This document shows positions 42,664-55,705 of a stretch of 64,000 nucleotides of DNA, one piece after another. Within the stretch, counting starts at the first letter, position 1, and each line of letters begins with the position of its first letter. Under the pieces are notes generated by a model. That model saw only the letters and a program-made list of their open reading frames with translations, made no database searches and was not told where the DNA came from. The DNA is from Unio delphinus (taxonomy: Eukaryota > Mollusca > Bivalvia > Unionida > Unionidae). A program made the position numbers and the translations under genes. The stretch covers positions 36,233,815 through 36,297,814 of the forward strand of contig JAQISU010001235.1 in assembly GCA_029339505.1 (NCBI GenBank). The letters run 5' to 3'.

Positions 42664-43600
42664 TTTCTATTTTTCTAAAAATATATTAAAAAACAAAATA
42701 TAATTTATTGAAAGGAGAACAAGATTTAATGAATAATGACAACAAAAACTTTCAAATTAATGTGCCTTCTCTAAGTTAATTATTTTAAGTTGTATGGACT
42801 ACCATGTTAGTAGCCATCTAGAAACTAAGTTTCAAATTTGTTGGACCCTATAATTTAACCTGGTATGATGCCATTGTGAATTTCAAACTCTCATAATCAG
42901 TTCTGACAAATTAAAACGAACTAATCAGGGAATAATTTAGTGTTTCTATTATATTCCTTTGCAAAAAAAAAATATGATTTTCATAAACACACACACACAC
43001 ACACATACACACACACACAGAGGAAGTGGCAAACTCATCCCAACTAAAGCTTTGATTTCTAAATCCCTGGTTCAAATAATAACAATAGATCCAAGCGGAC
43101 CTGATATCATTTGCCTGACTTACTTAACAGATGGCTATTTCAATATACAGGCTTAACCCAAAGTAAGCTGTCTTCCAAAGTTGATATCATATCAAGTTAA
43201 CCTCATCTCAAGTTGCTTATAATTAAACTTACGCAAGATCCTCATCATATAAACCTATTAACCAAGTTACCTTGAAATTGGATGAAAAATACAGTTTCTA
43301 GATCAAATAAAGTAACAAGTTCAACCAACCAGATGCATAATTACCTAATTAATATGCATAGATCACACTTATTATAGAAACTCTACAATACCCTGATAAT
43401 ATACATTGTAAGATTATTTCCCTAGCTGGATAATTTGGTTTCCAGGGTGGTAATAAGCTCAGCTGATTCTGATGAATGATTACCTCAAAAATAGGCATAC
43501 ATTTTACTTATAAAATTGGGTCAGAAATACTGTCTCACCAATGGCAACAAAGCCCAGTCAATCCAATGCAAGATCAACTTATTGTTATGCATATATGACT
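42662..43600. other. host non-coding DNA
   Basis: Only a (CA)n run at 42989-43018 is notable. Confidence 0.4.
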
Positions 43601-43744
43601 CAGGCCTGCTCCTAGGAAATTCTGGGCCCCAGGCAGCTGACAGTTTGGGCCCCTTTCGTGTTTCAAATATGTGCGTATATGTGCCTATCTAGCTCGGGCC
43701 CCTGACAAGTGCCATGGTTTCCCCCCCCCCTAGGTGCGGGCCTG
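43601..43744. mobile_element. short MITE with CAGGCC ends
   Basis: A 144-bp block starts CAGGCCTGCTCCTAGG and ends with the complement of CAGGCCCGCACCTAGG (14 of 16 matches). TATGACT lies directly outside both ends (43594-43600 and 43745-43751). A C10 run lies near the right end. It is probably a small non-autonomous DNA transposon. Confidence 0.6.
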
Positions 43745-43867
43745 TATGACTCACTCATATTAAAATTCGTTGGGTACCTTGATAATTACCAATAAACACG
43801 ATTTAAGTCTATTTACAAACGTTTGATTAATATAAGATTTCTAGAATAACAATGACATGGGGATTTT

Positions 43868-44060
43868 TGTTTTATGAGGCATAATACCATTTTTCAACCC
43901 ATGATAGGCCTTACATGGCAGCCAGTATATCTGGTGGAAGAAGAACCTGTGAAGACCTTGTGAAAAACCATTGACCCATGAGAAGTTACTGACAAGCTTT
44001 CTCAATCCACACATTGAGTAAGCCAAGACTCTAACACACTTATGTAAAACTAGAATCTGC
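43868..44060 (-). repeat. SINE family 1, diverged minus copy
   Basis: It keeps the 'cataccatttttcaaccc', 'ggcagccagta' and 'agttactgacaagctttctc' blocks of the family body. Confidence 0.55.
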
Positions 44061-44649
44061 TGTAGCATAGCAACAGATCTACACTCATGCAATGCACCTG
44101 AAGATCAGGTTCAACACAGTTCATTTTACTTGTGATTTCAAGCAAATAGCATAGGCTCTGATCTGCCCCCACATTATACAACATTATATCTGGTCTGTGT
44201 TACTCAGTGATATGCACACTAAACCCTGGTAAATACAATTTGATATGATTGATGGCTATACTACAAATTTACATAATTTAGTGAAGTTTGTGAGACTAAA
44301 ATCTACATTTACACTACCATGTAGGCTTGAAATAAAGCATACATTTTAAGACTGTTACTGTTTTCATCTTTAATCCCCATTCCCCACACAAATGTAGAAT
44401 CCACAAATCAGAGAAAACACAACCTGCTAATTAACATGACATTTTCTTTAAAATTAACAATTTCTTTTGAAAATGTTACATCTTTCTGAAAGTAATTTAT
44501 GGATCATAGTGAAAATTTAATTAAATCTGGGTAACAGATAAGAAAGTTATAACAACTTAAATTTGTAAATTTTATTCATATAGTAAAATTTGCCACATGC
44601 ATCAGTCAACCAGGTTACTTTATAGTTAGACATTATTGGCACGCCAGAT

Positions 44650-44865
44650 GTTACTGCATACCATATATACCTGGTATCAGTTGAGCCCAATTGCAAATTA
44701 TGTAGAACTTAATCCATCATTGCAAACTGTGTTGGCAGATCAGGGTCTATGTCATTTGTTTTACTGAAAATTCATAAACTGCACAGAACTAGATCTACCA
44801 GTGCATTATGTGATGGCAGATATGGGTCTGTGCAGTTTGACTTATAAACAAATATAGCTGGTATA
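44650..44865. repeat. diverged fold-back repeat
   Basis: Arms with 'ggcagatcagggtctatg' and 'actgcacagaactagatct' resemble the palindromic repeat at 47090-47275. The outer parts (CCATATATACCTGGTAT and ATATAGCTGGTAT) are imperfect inverted ends. SINE family 1 inserted at its right edge. Confidence 0.5.
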
Positions 44866-44876
44866 ACATCAGAACT

Positions 44877-45122
44877 TGGTGGGGGGGGGGCCAGTTGCCG
44901 GGTGGTCATCGTTATGGATCACTGCCATCTCACCTCTGTCTGCATGGGTTCGAGTCTCAGATTCGGCCAATGTGGGTTTGTGAGAAAGCTTGCCAGTAGC
45001 TTCTTGTGGGTTGGTGGTTCTTTCCAGAGTTTTCCCAGGTTCTTCCTCTACCATTAATATAGACCACCATGTATAGCCAGCCTAGCGTGTGCTGAAAAAT
45101 GGTATTAAATCCTACAACAACA
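44877..45122 (+). repeat. SINE family 1, full copy
   Basis: The copy begins after a G-rich run, keeps the B box GGTTCGAGTC and a (CAA)n tail. ACATCAGAACT (44866-44876) and ACATCTGAACT (45123-45133) are its duplication with one difference. Confidence 0.8.
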
Positions 45123-45133
45123 ACATCTGAACT

Positions 45134-45639
45134 CCACTTGCGAGTGTGCAATCCACTGGAATGCTGAATAAACAATGCTTGACTGACTTCCAATGGTAGG
45201 TAGAGCTTAGGGATTTGTCATGTCTCCAGTGATGAGCCCATGCTTGTCAATAATAATATTTTTACACAAAATTTGGCATATTTTCTTTTAAGAAATGGCC
45301 TGTCTGATGATAAGACCAGTTTTCAGCAAATGCAAGGTGGGCTACTTGAGCTTATCTCAAGTGAAATAATGTACATGTCTGGGGAAACATCACATGATGG
45401 TTGGCAACATGAACACAAGGTACTATATGTGTAAAAAAAAAAAAAACACCCTTCATGGTCATTGTTTCTGTTTTTCATTTGTTTTAATAGCATTCTTGGT
45501 TATATCATCCCAAACTATGGCACTGCCTTTCCTATGGCAAACCAAAGCAGCTGATCTAGGCTCATCTGGGCAGGTATCAGATTCATAACTCTTGCATATA
45601 CGTCCAATGCTCTACCATCTCTGCTAGTACAGTTCCATG
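45134..45639. other. host non-coding DNA
   Basis: No feature is recognised. Confidence 0.4.
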
Positions 45640-46070
45640 CCAAATTAAATTTTTGCACAGAAACATTTTTCTTTTTTCAGTTGGATTGACCTTTACCATT
45701 GACCTTTTGACCCCCAAATTGACAGGCTTTTTCCTTACCATAAGTAAGCAACAAAGTCTGGGCCAGGTCTGTGATGTGGAAATCATGTTATTGTGCAGAA
45801 ATCATTTTTCATCTTTCAATCAGTGCCTGTGACCTTTGAACTTTTGACTCCTAATCAACAGGATTTTCTTTTCATCAAAATATGCAAGCCCTCAGCAAAA
45901 TTTGAGACTGTAGATGAAGTACTCGTGTTACTGTGCAGAAACCATTTTAGAGCCCAAAATCAAAAGGGTCCTTTTCTTACACAAAGTAAAAGCAATTGAC
46001 AAAGATTGGTATCTATAGATGGTAGACAACTAAAGTTATTTGTGCAAAAACAAAACTGTAACAGACAAAT
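45640..46070. repeat. degenerate ~140-bp tandem repeat
   Basis: A 'tgcagaaa.cattttt' block followed by a 'gacctttgaccttttgac' block recurs from 45652, 45795, 45934 and 46038, giving spacings of about 140, 139 and 104 bp. The units are strongly diverged. Confidence 0.55.
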
Positions 46071-47089
46071 GGATAGACATAGCAGAACATAATAATTATG
46101 AGTATCTAAAAACTAAAGCAAAAGACTTGAACCCTTCAATAGTTTAATGACAGCCTTCATTTTATTCAGCAGTATACACATTGTAGCTTCAGTTTCTCAG
46201 CATCTGTTATCAGCAGTTAGAGAAGATTGGGGCAAACTTTATGGGCCAAAATAAAATTTTAACAGGGGCTGTCTTACAACCCATTACTCATATTTACTCT
46301 CTAAGGAATTATGGTCTGATAACATTCTGAGATTAATGTACAAGCAGCAAGTATGCATTTTCAACATTCTCTGACTCTGATTAAAAAACTTTGTGATACA
46401 GGATCTAAAACTGTTGCTAAGATATTACGGAGTCTTTTTCACTTCAACAATATGTAAAATGGTCATAACTAGCAATATGTAAAATACAAATTTACCCCGT
46501 GTACATTTGCCATTATCATACATGCTCAAAAAGTTGAGCAACACTTCCAGTTAATCCTAACATATTAAGTAGTGCAATTTACCATTATTAGTTATGCTCA
46601 AAAGTTTAGCAGCACTTACAGTTATTCCAAAAATATTACTGAATGCAAATTTATAGTATGCTAGTTACAAATTTACAATTTTAAATTTCCAATCAAATTC
46701 TAACATTCAATAAATAAATAACAGGTTAGAGTTTTAATTTATTTCACCACTGATTCATAGAGCCATACAAAATCATTCTGTGTTTAAAGACTTGTATGTG
46801 TATAGAACATAATGATGCATAGAACTACTGTATTAAACTGCAAAGCTTAACAGCTGTAATGAATGTAAAATAGGCTATTTACAAATATAGACTAATTCAC
46901 AGCATAAATCAATTCAACTTAACAGTAGTGTCAAAAATACTAGTGTAAAACACTCTTCAGTGCTCCCTTTTGTGCAACCCCGCCAGTGTCTCCAAAATAT
47001 GTGCCCCATAGGGAGATGTCCCAAAACGGTAAGAATATACACAGGGGCCAAGTTTTGTTTCATATCTGAATTTATATTTTAATTTGAAG
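46071..47089. other. host non-coding DNA
   Basis: Two diverged copies of a ~100-bp segment ('taccattatcatacatgctcaaaaagttgagc' type, in pieces) lie at about 46480-46640. No gene is seen. Confidence 0.4.
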
Positions 47090-47275
47090 TACTGTATATA
47101 CTCTCTTATAAGTAGAGTCAAACAACTATAGCATTATGCACCTGCAGACTAGGGTGTACTGAATACTCCTAACAAACTGCACAGACCCAGATCTGCCAGC
47201 ACAATGTGCACAAACAGATCTGGGTCTGTGCAGTATTTGCAGGTGGGCTTGACTTATAAATGGGTACATATGGAT
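47090..47275. repeat. fold-back (palindromic) repeat
   Basis: A perfect 19-bp inverted pair, CTGCACAGACCCAGATCTG at 47177-47195 and its complement at 47215-47233, surrounds a 19-nt loop. Imperfect outer pairing extends to ACTTATAA-type ends. Related diverged copies lie near 26050 and 44650. Confidence 0.75.
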
Positions 47276-47293
47276 TGTGTGTGCGCGTGTGTC

Positions 47294-47299
<6 letters not shown>

Positions 47300-47374
<75 letters not shown>
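47300..47374. repeat. (AT)n microsatellite
   Basis: A pure AT run after a GT-rich lead. Confidence 0.95.
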
Positions 47375-47376
<2 letters not shown>

Positions 47377-47594
47377 AGGAGGAAACTTCAAAGTCCTTCC
47401 ATTATGAAAATGACTAATAATGAATACTAAAGAAAAGTACTATTTTGAATCAATATTTTTAAATTCAGGAAGAAAAAGAAACGGATGCCTTGTACATAGT
47501 ATCAAAGTACATATCAATACTACAGATATTACATAACCTGACTAAAGAAGCTGCATTGTTTCAATTTGTACTTACCACTTTATACATTGCATAC

Positions 47595-47597
<3 letters not shown>

Positions 47598-47658
<61 letters not shown>
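47598..47658. repeat. (AT)n microsatellite
   Basis: A pure AT run 27 bp before the hAT-like element. Confidence 0.95.
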
Positions 47659-47660
<2 letters not shown>

Positions 47661-47685
47661 ACAACTTGATACATTGTATGGACAC

Positions 47686-48404
47686 TAGTGATGGGAATCG
47701 GTCAGAAATTCATAATCGATATTCGGTTCCCCTTAACCAACTGATCATCGATCGATTATAATCGGTTACTAAGAGCAAATTTTAATTTTTGTTACACAGT
47801 TATCTTTGATCAAGAATTCAATATGTTTATAAATATACAGGAGTAATCTATTTTAATGACATGTATACTTTAACCTGACAATAATATTACAAAAATACAT
47901 TGTGTTACTTTTGTTCTACAACTTTTTTAAATGAATGCAACTTTTTATGGCTGATCAGTCATATATAACTGAAATACTGCTACAATCTCCCGAAATTCTT
48001 TTGTTCATATGTGATTTGTCTATAGTTTAAAGTACAGAAGGACGTGATTTTCTTGTTTGTTATTGTTTATAAATACTACAAAAGATGTTGCAATTTAACT
48101 TAAACAAATAAACAAAATGTGTTTAAATTTTATTAACTCAACAATTTAACAACTTGAACATGTAATAATGACTATATGTTCCTAATAATGAATCGTAAGA
48201 CTTTTTATTTGTAGTTGTGAAGCGATTAATACATTTCAGGTCAACTTTAGTGGCTGGGAGTTTTACTAACCTTTGTGCTTTGCATACACCTAAAAAGTTG
48301 TCTCCCTTTACACACAATCGATTATGGAGTTTCACAATCGATTATCTTATCGGTTTGCTCAACCAACTGATGATCGTTTATAATCGATAATCGGAACAAC
48401 ACTA
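47686..48404. mobile_element. non-autonomous hAT-like transposon, 719 bp
   Basis: The ends are TAGTGATGGGAATCGG and the complement of TAGTGTTGTTCCGATTATCG, imperfect inverted repeats of hAT style. The 8-bp ATGGACAC lies exactly on both sides (47678-47685 and 48405-48412). Subterminal AATCGAT-type motifs cluster at both ends. A 65-aa minus frame inside could be a transposase remnant but is not recognised. Confidence 0.82.
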
Positions 48405-48779
48405 ATGGACACACTGATGCATTGTTATAAAACACTGTTAATACCAAGTGCATTACTGTCCATATTTTATTTTGTTTTGTTTAATCTTGGAATGTTAATG
48501 GGTGTTTTTGTGTCATGCTGCCCTTCCTGCAATTGCATAAGTCAAGGGAACAAAATATGGTTAGAATCTATGTGTATATGTTAGACACCATAGCTGTAAC
48601 GGTCCTCTTTGTAAGGGTACAAAACCCCAGCTTTGTTGGGTATGAAAAGTCACATGTGGATGTTAAAAGCTTTCTTAAAAAAAACAATGGGCCCTTATAG
48701 GCATTGTAAATCTCACCACGTTGACAGATGGTCGGGGGCATTGTCTGCAAAGTTGAATATAATAGGGTAGATTCAACAT

Positions 48780-48830
48780 GTTGTTGTTGTAGGGTTTAAC
48801 GCCATTTTTCAGCACACAATAGGCCATCCT
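48780..48830 (-). repeat. SINE family 1, 3' fragment
   Basis: Only the (TTG)n tail and 'gggtttaacgccatttttcagcaca' 3' end remain. Confidence 0.65.
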
Positions 48831-49167
48831 GTTCTTCTGCACTTATTAGCATAATTCATTCTCTGCTGCCATTAATATTTTTAATCATGCAGCTTTAAAA
48901 TTACCATGAATCAAGGAACTCTTTGCAGAAGTTCACATATAGAAAAATATTAGTACACAGAATTGAACCAAGCAGGTTACACAAATTTCCATCACTGGTA
49001 TGCCCTTTGTCAGAAGGCGTGTTGTCGTGATGTGCACCCCACCCACCCACACCTTTGAATTTGCAGATTTTATTTATTAAAAAAAAAAGAATTCCCATTT
49101 ATCTGGTTTTAGATTAGACAGTCTTGTTTTACTTCATATATTGCTTGTCTTCATTGGTGCAAGCTAT

Positions 49168-49425
49168 GTGTTTGTTTGTTTGTTTGTTTTTATGGTTTAA
49201 CGCCATTTTTCAGCACAAGATAGGCTATACATGGCGGCCAGTATTAATGGTGGAGGAAGAACCCGGAAAACCCCAGAAAGAACCACTGACCCACGAGAAG
49301 CTACTGGCAAGTTTTCTTACATATCCACATTGGCCGAATCCTAGACTCGAACCCAAGCAGACAGGTGAGATGGCAGTGATCTGTAACGGACAGCGCTTTA
49401 GACCACTTGGTCACTCGGGACCCCT
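49168..49425 (-). repeat. SINE family 1, full minus copy
   Basis: A complete copy on the minus strand with GCAAGCTAT on both sides (49159-49167 and 49426-49434). The tail here is (TTTG)n. Confidence 0.87.
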
Positions 49426-49949
49426 GCAAGCTATTTACATTTCTGATAAAGATATTATATAACAACAATAATGCCTAAGATGAAAGAAAAAAGCAATGCC
49501 ATGGCAGCTTGAATCCTAAAGTAATACTCTGCATGTCTGGATGTCTGGATGGATGGAGGGAAAGAGTTTATGTGCAGATCAGCAGAATCCTAGAAGTAAA
49601 TTAGTAATTAAAAGTAAAGTTAAGAAAATATAATAAACATTTCAAACACAATAAAGATAACTCCTTCAAATAACCATAAACACGAAGTCCTACAAGACAA
49701 AAGATAAAATGTAAAATACCCATAAAAATCATTCAAATATAGTCATATTTGGAATAGATGTTATGATATAACTTCCAGCCTGGTAAGAAACTGACATAAC
49801 TTCCATCCATGAAATCTCACTGTTTGCAGTTTTATGGGCATGGTTCAATATTATAAAATTGATTTATTTCTGCTATTTGAATTTATATTGTTATGAAAAT
49901 ACAGAAAATAAATTACTATAAGAATATCATCTATTTGTATCTCTATCAA

Positions 49950-50155
49950 AGATGGGATCCTGGGTGGCAGAATGGTCTGAAATACTATTTCACCTTTATG
50001 CATGGGTTCAAGTCTCAATGATTATAAGAGGAAGCTTGCTAGTAACTTTCTGTGGGTTGCTGGTTCTTACTGGGGTTTTCCTGAGTTCTTCCACCAGTTA
50101 AACTGGCTGCCATGTATAGCTTATCATGTACTGAAAATGGTATTAAACCCACAAC
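49950..50155 (+). repeat. SINE family 1, diverged copy
   Basis: It keeps 'gcatgggttcaagtctcaatg', 'agcttgctagtaac' and 'gaaaatggtattaaacccacaac'. Confidence 0.6.
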
Positions 50156-50803
50156 AAAATCAACCTCTGACAAAGACTGGCTGTTATCAAAGCCAACATT
50201 TCACAAAGGCATCCATACGGTTCTTTTTTTATATAGCATAAATCATATACCCCACCAAAAGCCAAATACATTCCCTTGTGGTACATCAACATAAAGATTT
50301 TAATTGAGTTCACATGAAACATGAGGAACATGAGGGGTTGAATTCACTCACCAAGCTGACATCTGCCCAAAATCCAAATGCAGGATCATCTGGCCAAAGA
50401 ATCTGAGTCAATATGATGCTCTTGTTAAAATGCTAATGTCGATTTTGTTGTTAGCATATGTTATAATAAACAGTTGTACATCATTTCTCTATTTATTTTG
50501 TATCTTCATCAATATCTTATAGCACATCAGCACCATTTGTCCAATACTGAATGATCCCAGGTTAGATTTAAGTAACAGCAGCCATATGGGATAAGAGAGT
50601 GGCATCATTAATACAAAAATTAAAAGACTTTCATGCCAAATTGATTTCAGTAAAATTTGATAACAGTCTGAAGAGTGGTTTCTCTAAGAAATCATTTAAA
50701 GGATATTTCATGGTAGCCAAAAATGACTAAGGCCATAAAATATGTGTTTTCTGAAAGTCGACCCTCCCACTTTTTCCCCACAGGGTAAAAAATATGAACA
50801 TTT

Positions 50804-50807
<4 letters not shown>

Positions 50808-50840
<33 letters not shown>
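50808..50840. repeat. short (AT)n microsatellite
   Basis: A 33-bp AT run. Confidence 0.9.
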
Positions 50841-50844
<4 letters not shown>

Positions 50845-52618
50845 AGGAGCAGTGATAACAAGATAACATCATAAGAATTTTTCTGGCAAAAAAAACAGTT
50901 TCAATATGTCTTACCATTCATGATATATAGCAATAAAAAAATTGCTGAAGTTGACTGCTGTGGTGCTGTAGATATGAATCATTTTCATTCAGGTCCACCT
51001 GGACATTATCTTAAGAAGTATTTTAGGGATAACCTCATTTTGATACAACTATCCATTCAAAGATTAGCATCAACAATATTTTAAAGACACTGCTGTGGTG
51101 TTATAATTAGATGTCATTTAGGACAAACTTTGCTATAATAAAGACACAAAATCCCTGCACATGCTTATAAAAGTGGTGTGTCACATAGCAATAAATATAG
51201 CAGAGATACACAAATACAAAAACGAATATTTTTTCTAAATAAGAGGATTCTCTCCACATTGATTATTACATACATCTGTGAAAATCTATACTGATCCAAA
51301 TGAAATCCATTGCTGCTTACCAGTGTCACTGATACACTATACCTTGCGCACAGATGAAGAAATTCAAATTTTGGCTGGCATTTAGGAATAAACACACGAC
51401 TATTAAGCCTGAATCATAAGTAACTATCGATGATTAGTTTGTCAAATCAATACTGTTGCTAATGTCATTTTATTTCATGTCTACAGCAATTATGTACTTC
51501 TATTGACATGGTCTCTCACCCATCACCTGAACTATGGCCATATACCCCAGTTTCCAAGTAACATAACCACCTTCCCTTCCTCTCAGCACCAGATGCAGTC
51601 ATCTCCAAGACAACCATGGTTAACAACAGCATCAGCCAAAATATGTATTATAAAGTAGTATCTCACTATAAAGCCACCCTCTCTGTGCCATACACTGCTG
51701 CCTTTTATATAACACAAGTATGGTCATGAATTCTACACATATTAATAACTGCCCAACTAGTTTTAACAACTAATTAAAACCAATTATGATAATGCTTCTT
51801 TATATAATGAAATGTTCATTAGTTGTTTTTTTTATATAGTTTTGCATATACAATGTATTAGCTACATTGTGGCATACACCTGTTACAAAATACCTCATTT
51901 AACAGTGGCTTCATTTATAACAATAGCCACTTTTATGGCTCCCAAGAACCACATCCTAATAAGCAGCATCTCACACAAGAATCTATATGGTACTGTACCT
52001 TGGTGACTGAACTGTATGACAAGGACTTATTTTGTACAGTACAATTGACAATTGATCATTTTACCTCTGGAATTTGAACACATTTTTATTGCAAATATCA
52101 ATGTCACCTGGCATGAAAGTTGTGACATCTGCAACGAACAAGGCACATTATAAGTGCCCTCCCTCCCATCAAACTGGGAAACCTGTAACTTCATCACTGT
52201 AAAGAATATTGTACCAGTAAATACATGCATCATTTCCATTTACTTAGCATTTTTATCATGTGTAGGAAATCGATCCTTATACAAACCTCATTCATCCGAA
52301 TTACTGGTATATTTCAGACACATGAACCAGTGTATTCCAGAACATGCAGTTGACATATCATGAACTTCATCTAAATGTCTGTTAATCCATTGAACTTCAT
52401 CAAATTCCTGTCAAACTGTTATGTTTCTTAAGTCTCCTACCAAGTCTGAATAAAGAAATGTCAAACTACATGTATATTGATTCATAATATGAACCAATTT
52501 TTGCAGCAGTGATTTAGACATCTCCCCACCTTCCTCTAGATCATCTATTTTTCGACCTCTCAATAATAACATCTCCAAAAAGGCTAGGTTGAAAATCACT
52601 GAACTTTGTAGCTATGTT
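50841..52618. other. host non-coding DNA
   Basis: No gene, RNA or clear repeat is recognised. Confidence 0.4.
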
Positions 52619-52630
52619 GCTACTGGGGTA

Positions 52631-52950
52631 TAACCGCTCCGGTGGCCATATGGTTAGAGCGTCTGCCCAGGAAGTGGGAGGTCGTCGGTTTGATCTCCGG
52701 CCAAGTCATACCAAAGACTTACAAAAATGGTACTAACAGCTGCCTCGCTTGACGCTCAGCATAAGAGGTTAGTGTTAGGACTGGTCAGCCTGGTGTCAGG
52801 ATAATGTGACTGGGTGAGACATCATGCTACATGTCTGTGGCATGATGTCTCAGCGCTAGACATCACTATAAACTGCCTCACTGCAGACATCGTAGCGATA
52901 TGACTGAAAAATTGTTAAAGCTACGTTAAAAATCCTAATCAAACAAACAA
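52631..52950 (+). repeat. SINE family 2, full copy with target duplication
   Basis: The tRNA-like head has an A-box-like TGGCCATATGGTTAGAGCGT and a B-box-like GGTTTGATCTCC. The body ends in a CAAA-type tail. GCTACTGGGGTA flanks it at 52619-52630 and 52951-52962. It is a SINE, not a functional tRNA gene, because the body runs on and no cloverleaf closes. Confidence 0.87.
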
Positions 52951-52962
52951 GCTACTGGGGTA

Positions 52963-53702
52963 ACCAGCTGCAAGAGGGGTATTATTATTGGCTATTGTCC
53001 TTGGAGTGTTGATGGTCTGGGGATCAAAAATTTTAATGAAATTTTTCAAATTTTTTTATACCAAAGTTTATATATTAGTCACTAGAGGAATATGCAGTAT
53101 AAAGCATGGTGCTTTGCATGATGTCAAGCTGATGTCAAGCTGCTCCAGTTGCTCTTGTGTGTTTATGTATTATATGTATGAGTGTGTTTGTACCTAACTA
53201 ACATCAAACTAATTATCCTAAATTTGGTTTTAGCAGTATGGCAACTGATTTCAAAACAATGCCCCTTTCATTCCTTCAGAAAAAAAATCTAAGAGAACAG
53301 GTGTCCCTCTTGCCCACCCCTCTGTAATCAATTCCTCAATTCAAGCACTGTATAGTGTTGGTTACTCACACTGGGTGGACAGATAAATGCTTTTTTTCCC
53401 CAAGGACTTCTCACTTGGATAATTAGCTCTGTCAAGAGTTATAGTACTGTCTATAACCTAGCATGTTTTGTTTTTTTACCTGGCAAAACGTATTTTAACC
53501 TGGTATTTTTATTTCATTTTTATTAAACTGAGGATTCCACCAGTTTCTTTGCATTTTTGGACATCATGGAAACCTCAAGAGAAAAACCCTTACATGCCAA
53601 GTATTACACATTGTGATGCTGTGAATGTCTCAGCTGTCCCTCACTACCAGACACTGCAGTATAACATGATAGTATCTGATGGTTGTTTCTTGATGCTTTA
53701 TT
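52963..53702. other. host non-coding DNA
   Basis: No feature is recognised. Confidence 0.4.
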
Positions 53703-53960
53703 TTCCAGCCATATTGCTAACAATGTCTGCAGTATGACAGTTTATAGTAACGTTTAGCACTCTGCATCATGCAGCATGATGTCTCATATAATCCTGACAC
53801 CAGGACAACCAGTCCTAACAATAACCTCTGAATGCTGAGCACACGGCAAAACAGCTTTTAGTAATATTTGTATAAGCCTTTGATATAACTCATCCTGAGT
53901 TATAACCCATGAGCTCTTGCATACAAGGCGGATGATCTGAACCTTAGGCCACCATTGCAG
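53703..53960 (-). repeat. SINE family 2, diverged minus copy
   Basis: It shares 'catattgctaacaatgtctgcag', 'acaccaggacaaccagtcc' and the degraded B-box region with the full copy at 52631. Confidence 0.65.
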
Positions 53961-54169
53961 TTCTCTGTGTGGTTATAAGGCCTACACAGATCATGTACCA
54001 GTCTGTTAAAAGCTCAGTTGGAACACCCTTGTCTCTTTACTGATGTACATGAATAGCTTCAGCTCTGAGAAAGAAACCTTGAGGCTTTTTAATGGTTATG
54101 TTTTGTGCTGTATAGCACAGCATCACTGAGGTAAGGGGGGAGATATTCAACATAGCTTTAACAAATTTA

Positions 54170-54465
54170 GTCATATCACTACGATGTATGCAGTGTGACA
54201 GTTTATAGTGATGTCTAATATTGAGGCATCATGCCACAGACATGTAGCATCGTGTCCCACATGTAGCATCGTGTCCCACATGGTCACTTTATCCTAACAC
54301 TAGGCCAACCAGTCCTAACATTAATGAATTATGGCTGAGTGCCAATAGAGGCAGCCACTAGTACCATTTTTATGAGTCTTTGGTATGACTCAGCAGAGGT
54401 TCAAACCCATGACCTCCCACATCCAAGGTGGATGACTGAACTAACCACTTAAGTCACCAGAGTGA
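54170..54465 (-). repeat. SINE family 2, diverged minus copy
   Basis: Same landmarks as the other copies. A 19-bp stretch, 'catgtagcatcgtgtccca', is duplicated inside it near 54240-54280. Confidence 0.65.
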
Positions 54466-54714
54466 TACAACACTTTGAACTGCTGGCAGAAAATATAAAT
54501 TTTTAAAAATCTGGATATGAAGAAAAAAAACAGATTTGTATAATAAATACAGGTGCTGAAATAACATTTTATGATATATCAAACATTGAAATACCTTCAC
54601 TCCTGATTTTTTCATGTAATTCCTGCATTTTGTAATAAAATGGTAAAGAAATAAGTTTGAGTAACAATTGTTTTCAAAGCTACTGGTGATGATATATCAA
54701 ACAGCCAATCTGAC

Positions 54715-55705
54715 ATTAAATATGACATAATAATAAGAGCCATAGACAGTCATTCTGACATCAAATATAATATAATAATATATAATAATAATAAGACCCA
54801 TAGAGTCATTCTAACATTAAATATGATATACTAAGAGCCATAGACAGTCATTCTGACGTTAAATATGATATAATAAATAGGGCCTAACTGAGTAGATAAT
54901 TTTTGCAGAGTACCGAATCAGAGTATTTGGATGTACTACGGTATTTGCCAGATCTGGGCACGAACCCAGTAGTTGGTGCGACTCCAGAGAGTACCGTTTG
55001 TTTCATTATCGTATGCAAAGCTTAAACCTTTCGTGTACAATATACCGTATATATCGCATACAAGATGAAATTTTTTTATTATGAACTAAAATTATTATGT
55101 ATTAAAAAACTTTTTTTAAAGTTCGATATTTATTGAATTATTTTACTTGTAACCATTTGTACATGTATTATTTGCCGAGGTGAATACTTCCGAATATTAC
55201 AGAAAAACCAGATATTTGGCCGAAGCGAATGTCTGAGGCGATTTCCGTTAAGGCCCTAATAATAAAAGCCATAGAGTCATTCTGACATTAAATATAATAT
55301 ATAAAGAGCCATAGACAGTCATTCTAAATATGATATAATAAGAGTTATAGATAGTCATTCTCATTCTGACATTAAATATGATATAATAAGAGCCATACAG
55401 TCATTCTGACATTAAATATGACATAATAAAAGCTATAAGACAGTCATTCTGTCATTAAATATGATATAATAAGAGTCATAGACAGTCATTCTGTCATTAA
55501 ATATGATATAAGAGACATAGACAGTCATTCTGACCTTAAATATGATATAATAAAAGCCATAGAGTCATTCTGTCATTAAATATGATATAATAATAAGAGC
55601 CATTGAGTCATTCTGACATCAAATATAATATAATAATACATAATAATAATAATAAGACCCATAGAGTCATTCTGACATTAAATATGATATAATAAGAGCC
55701 ATAGG
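54715..55705. repeat. degenerate ~40-bp minisatellite, split by a MITE
   Basis: Loose units built on GAGCCATAGA...CAGTCATTCTGACATTAAATATGATATAATA repeat irregularly at 54715-54877 and 55259-55705. A hAT-like MITE lies between the two parts. Confidence 0.8.
54878..55258. mobile_element. hAT-like MITE, 381 bp
   Basis: It begins TAGGGCCTAAC and ends GTTAAGGCCCTA, inverted ends of hAT style. ATAATAAA is duplicated exactly outside (54870-54877 and 55259-55266). No coding potential is seen inside. Confidence 0.85.

Noticed and set aside
52631..52720. Functional tRNA gene
   Set aside because: Promoter boxes are present, but the sequence continues into a SINE body with a tail and target duplication.
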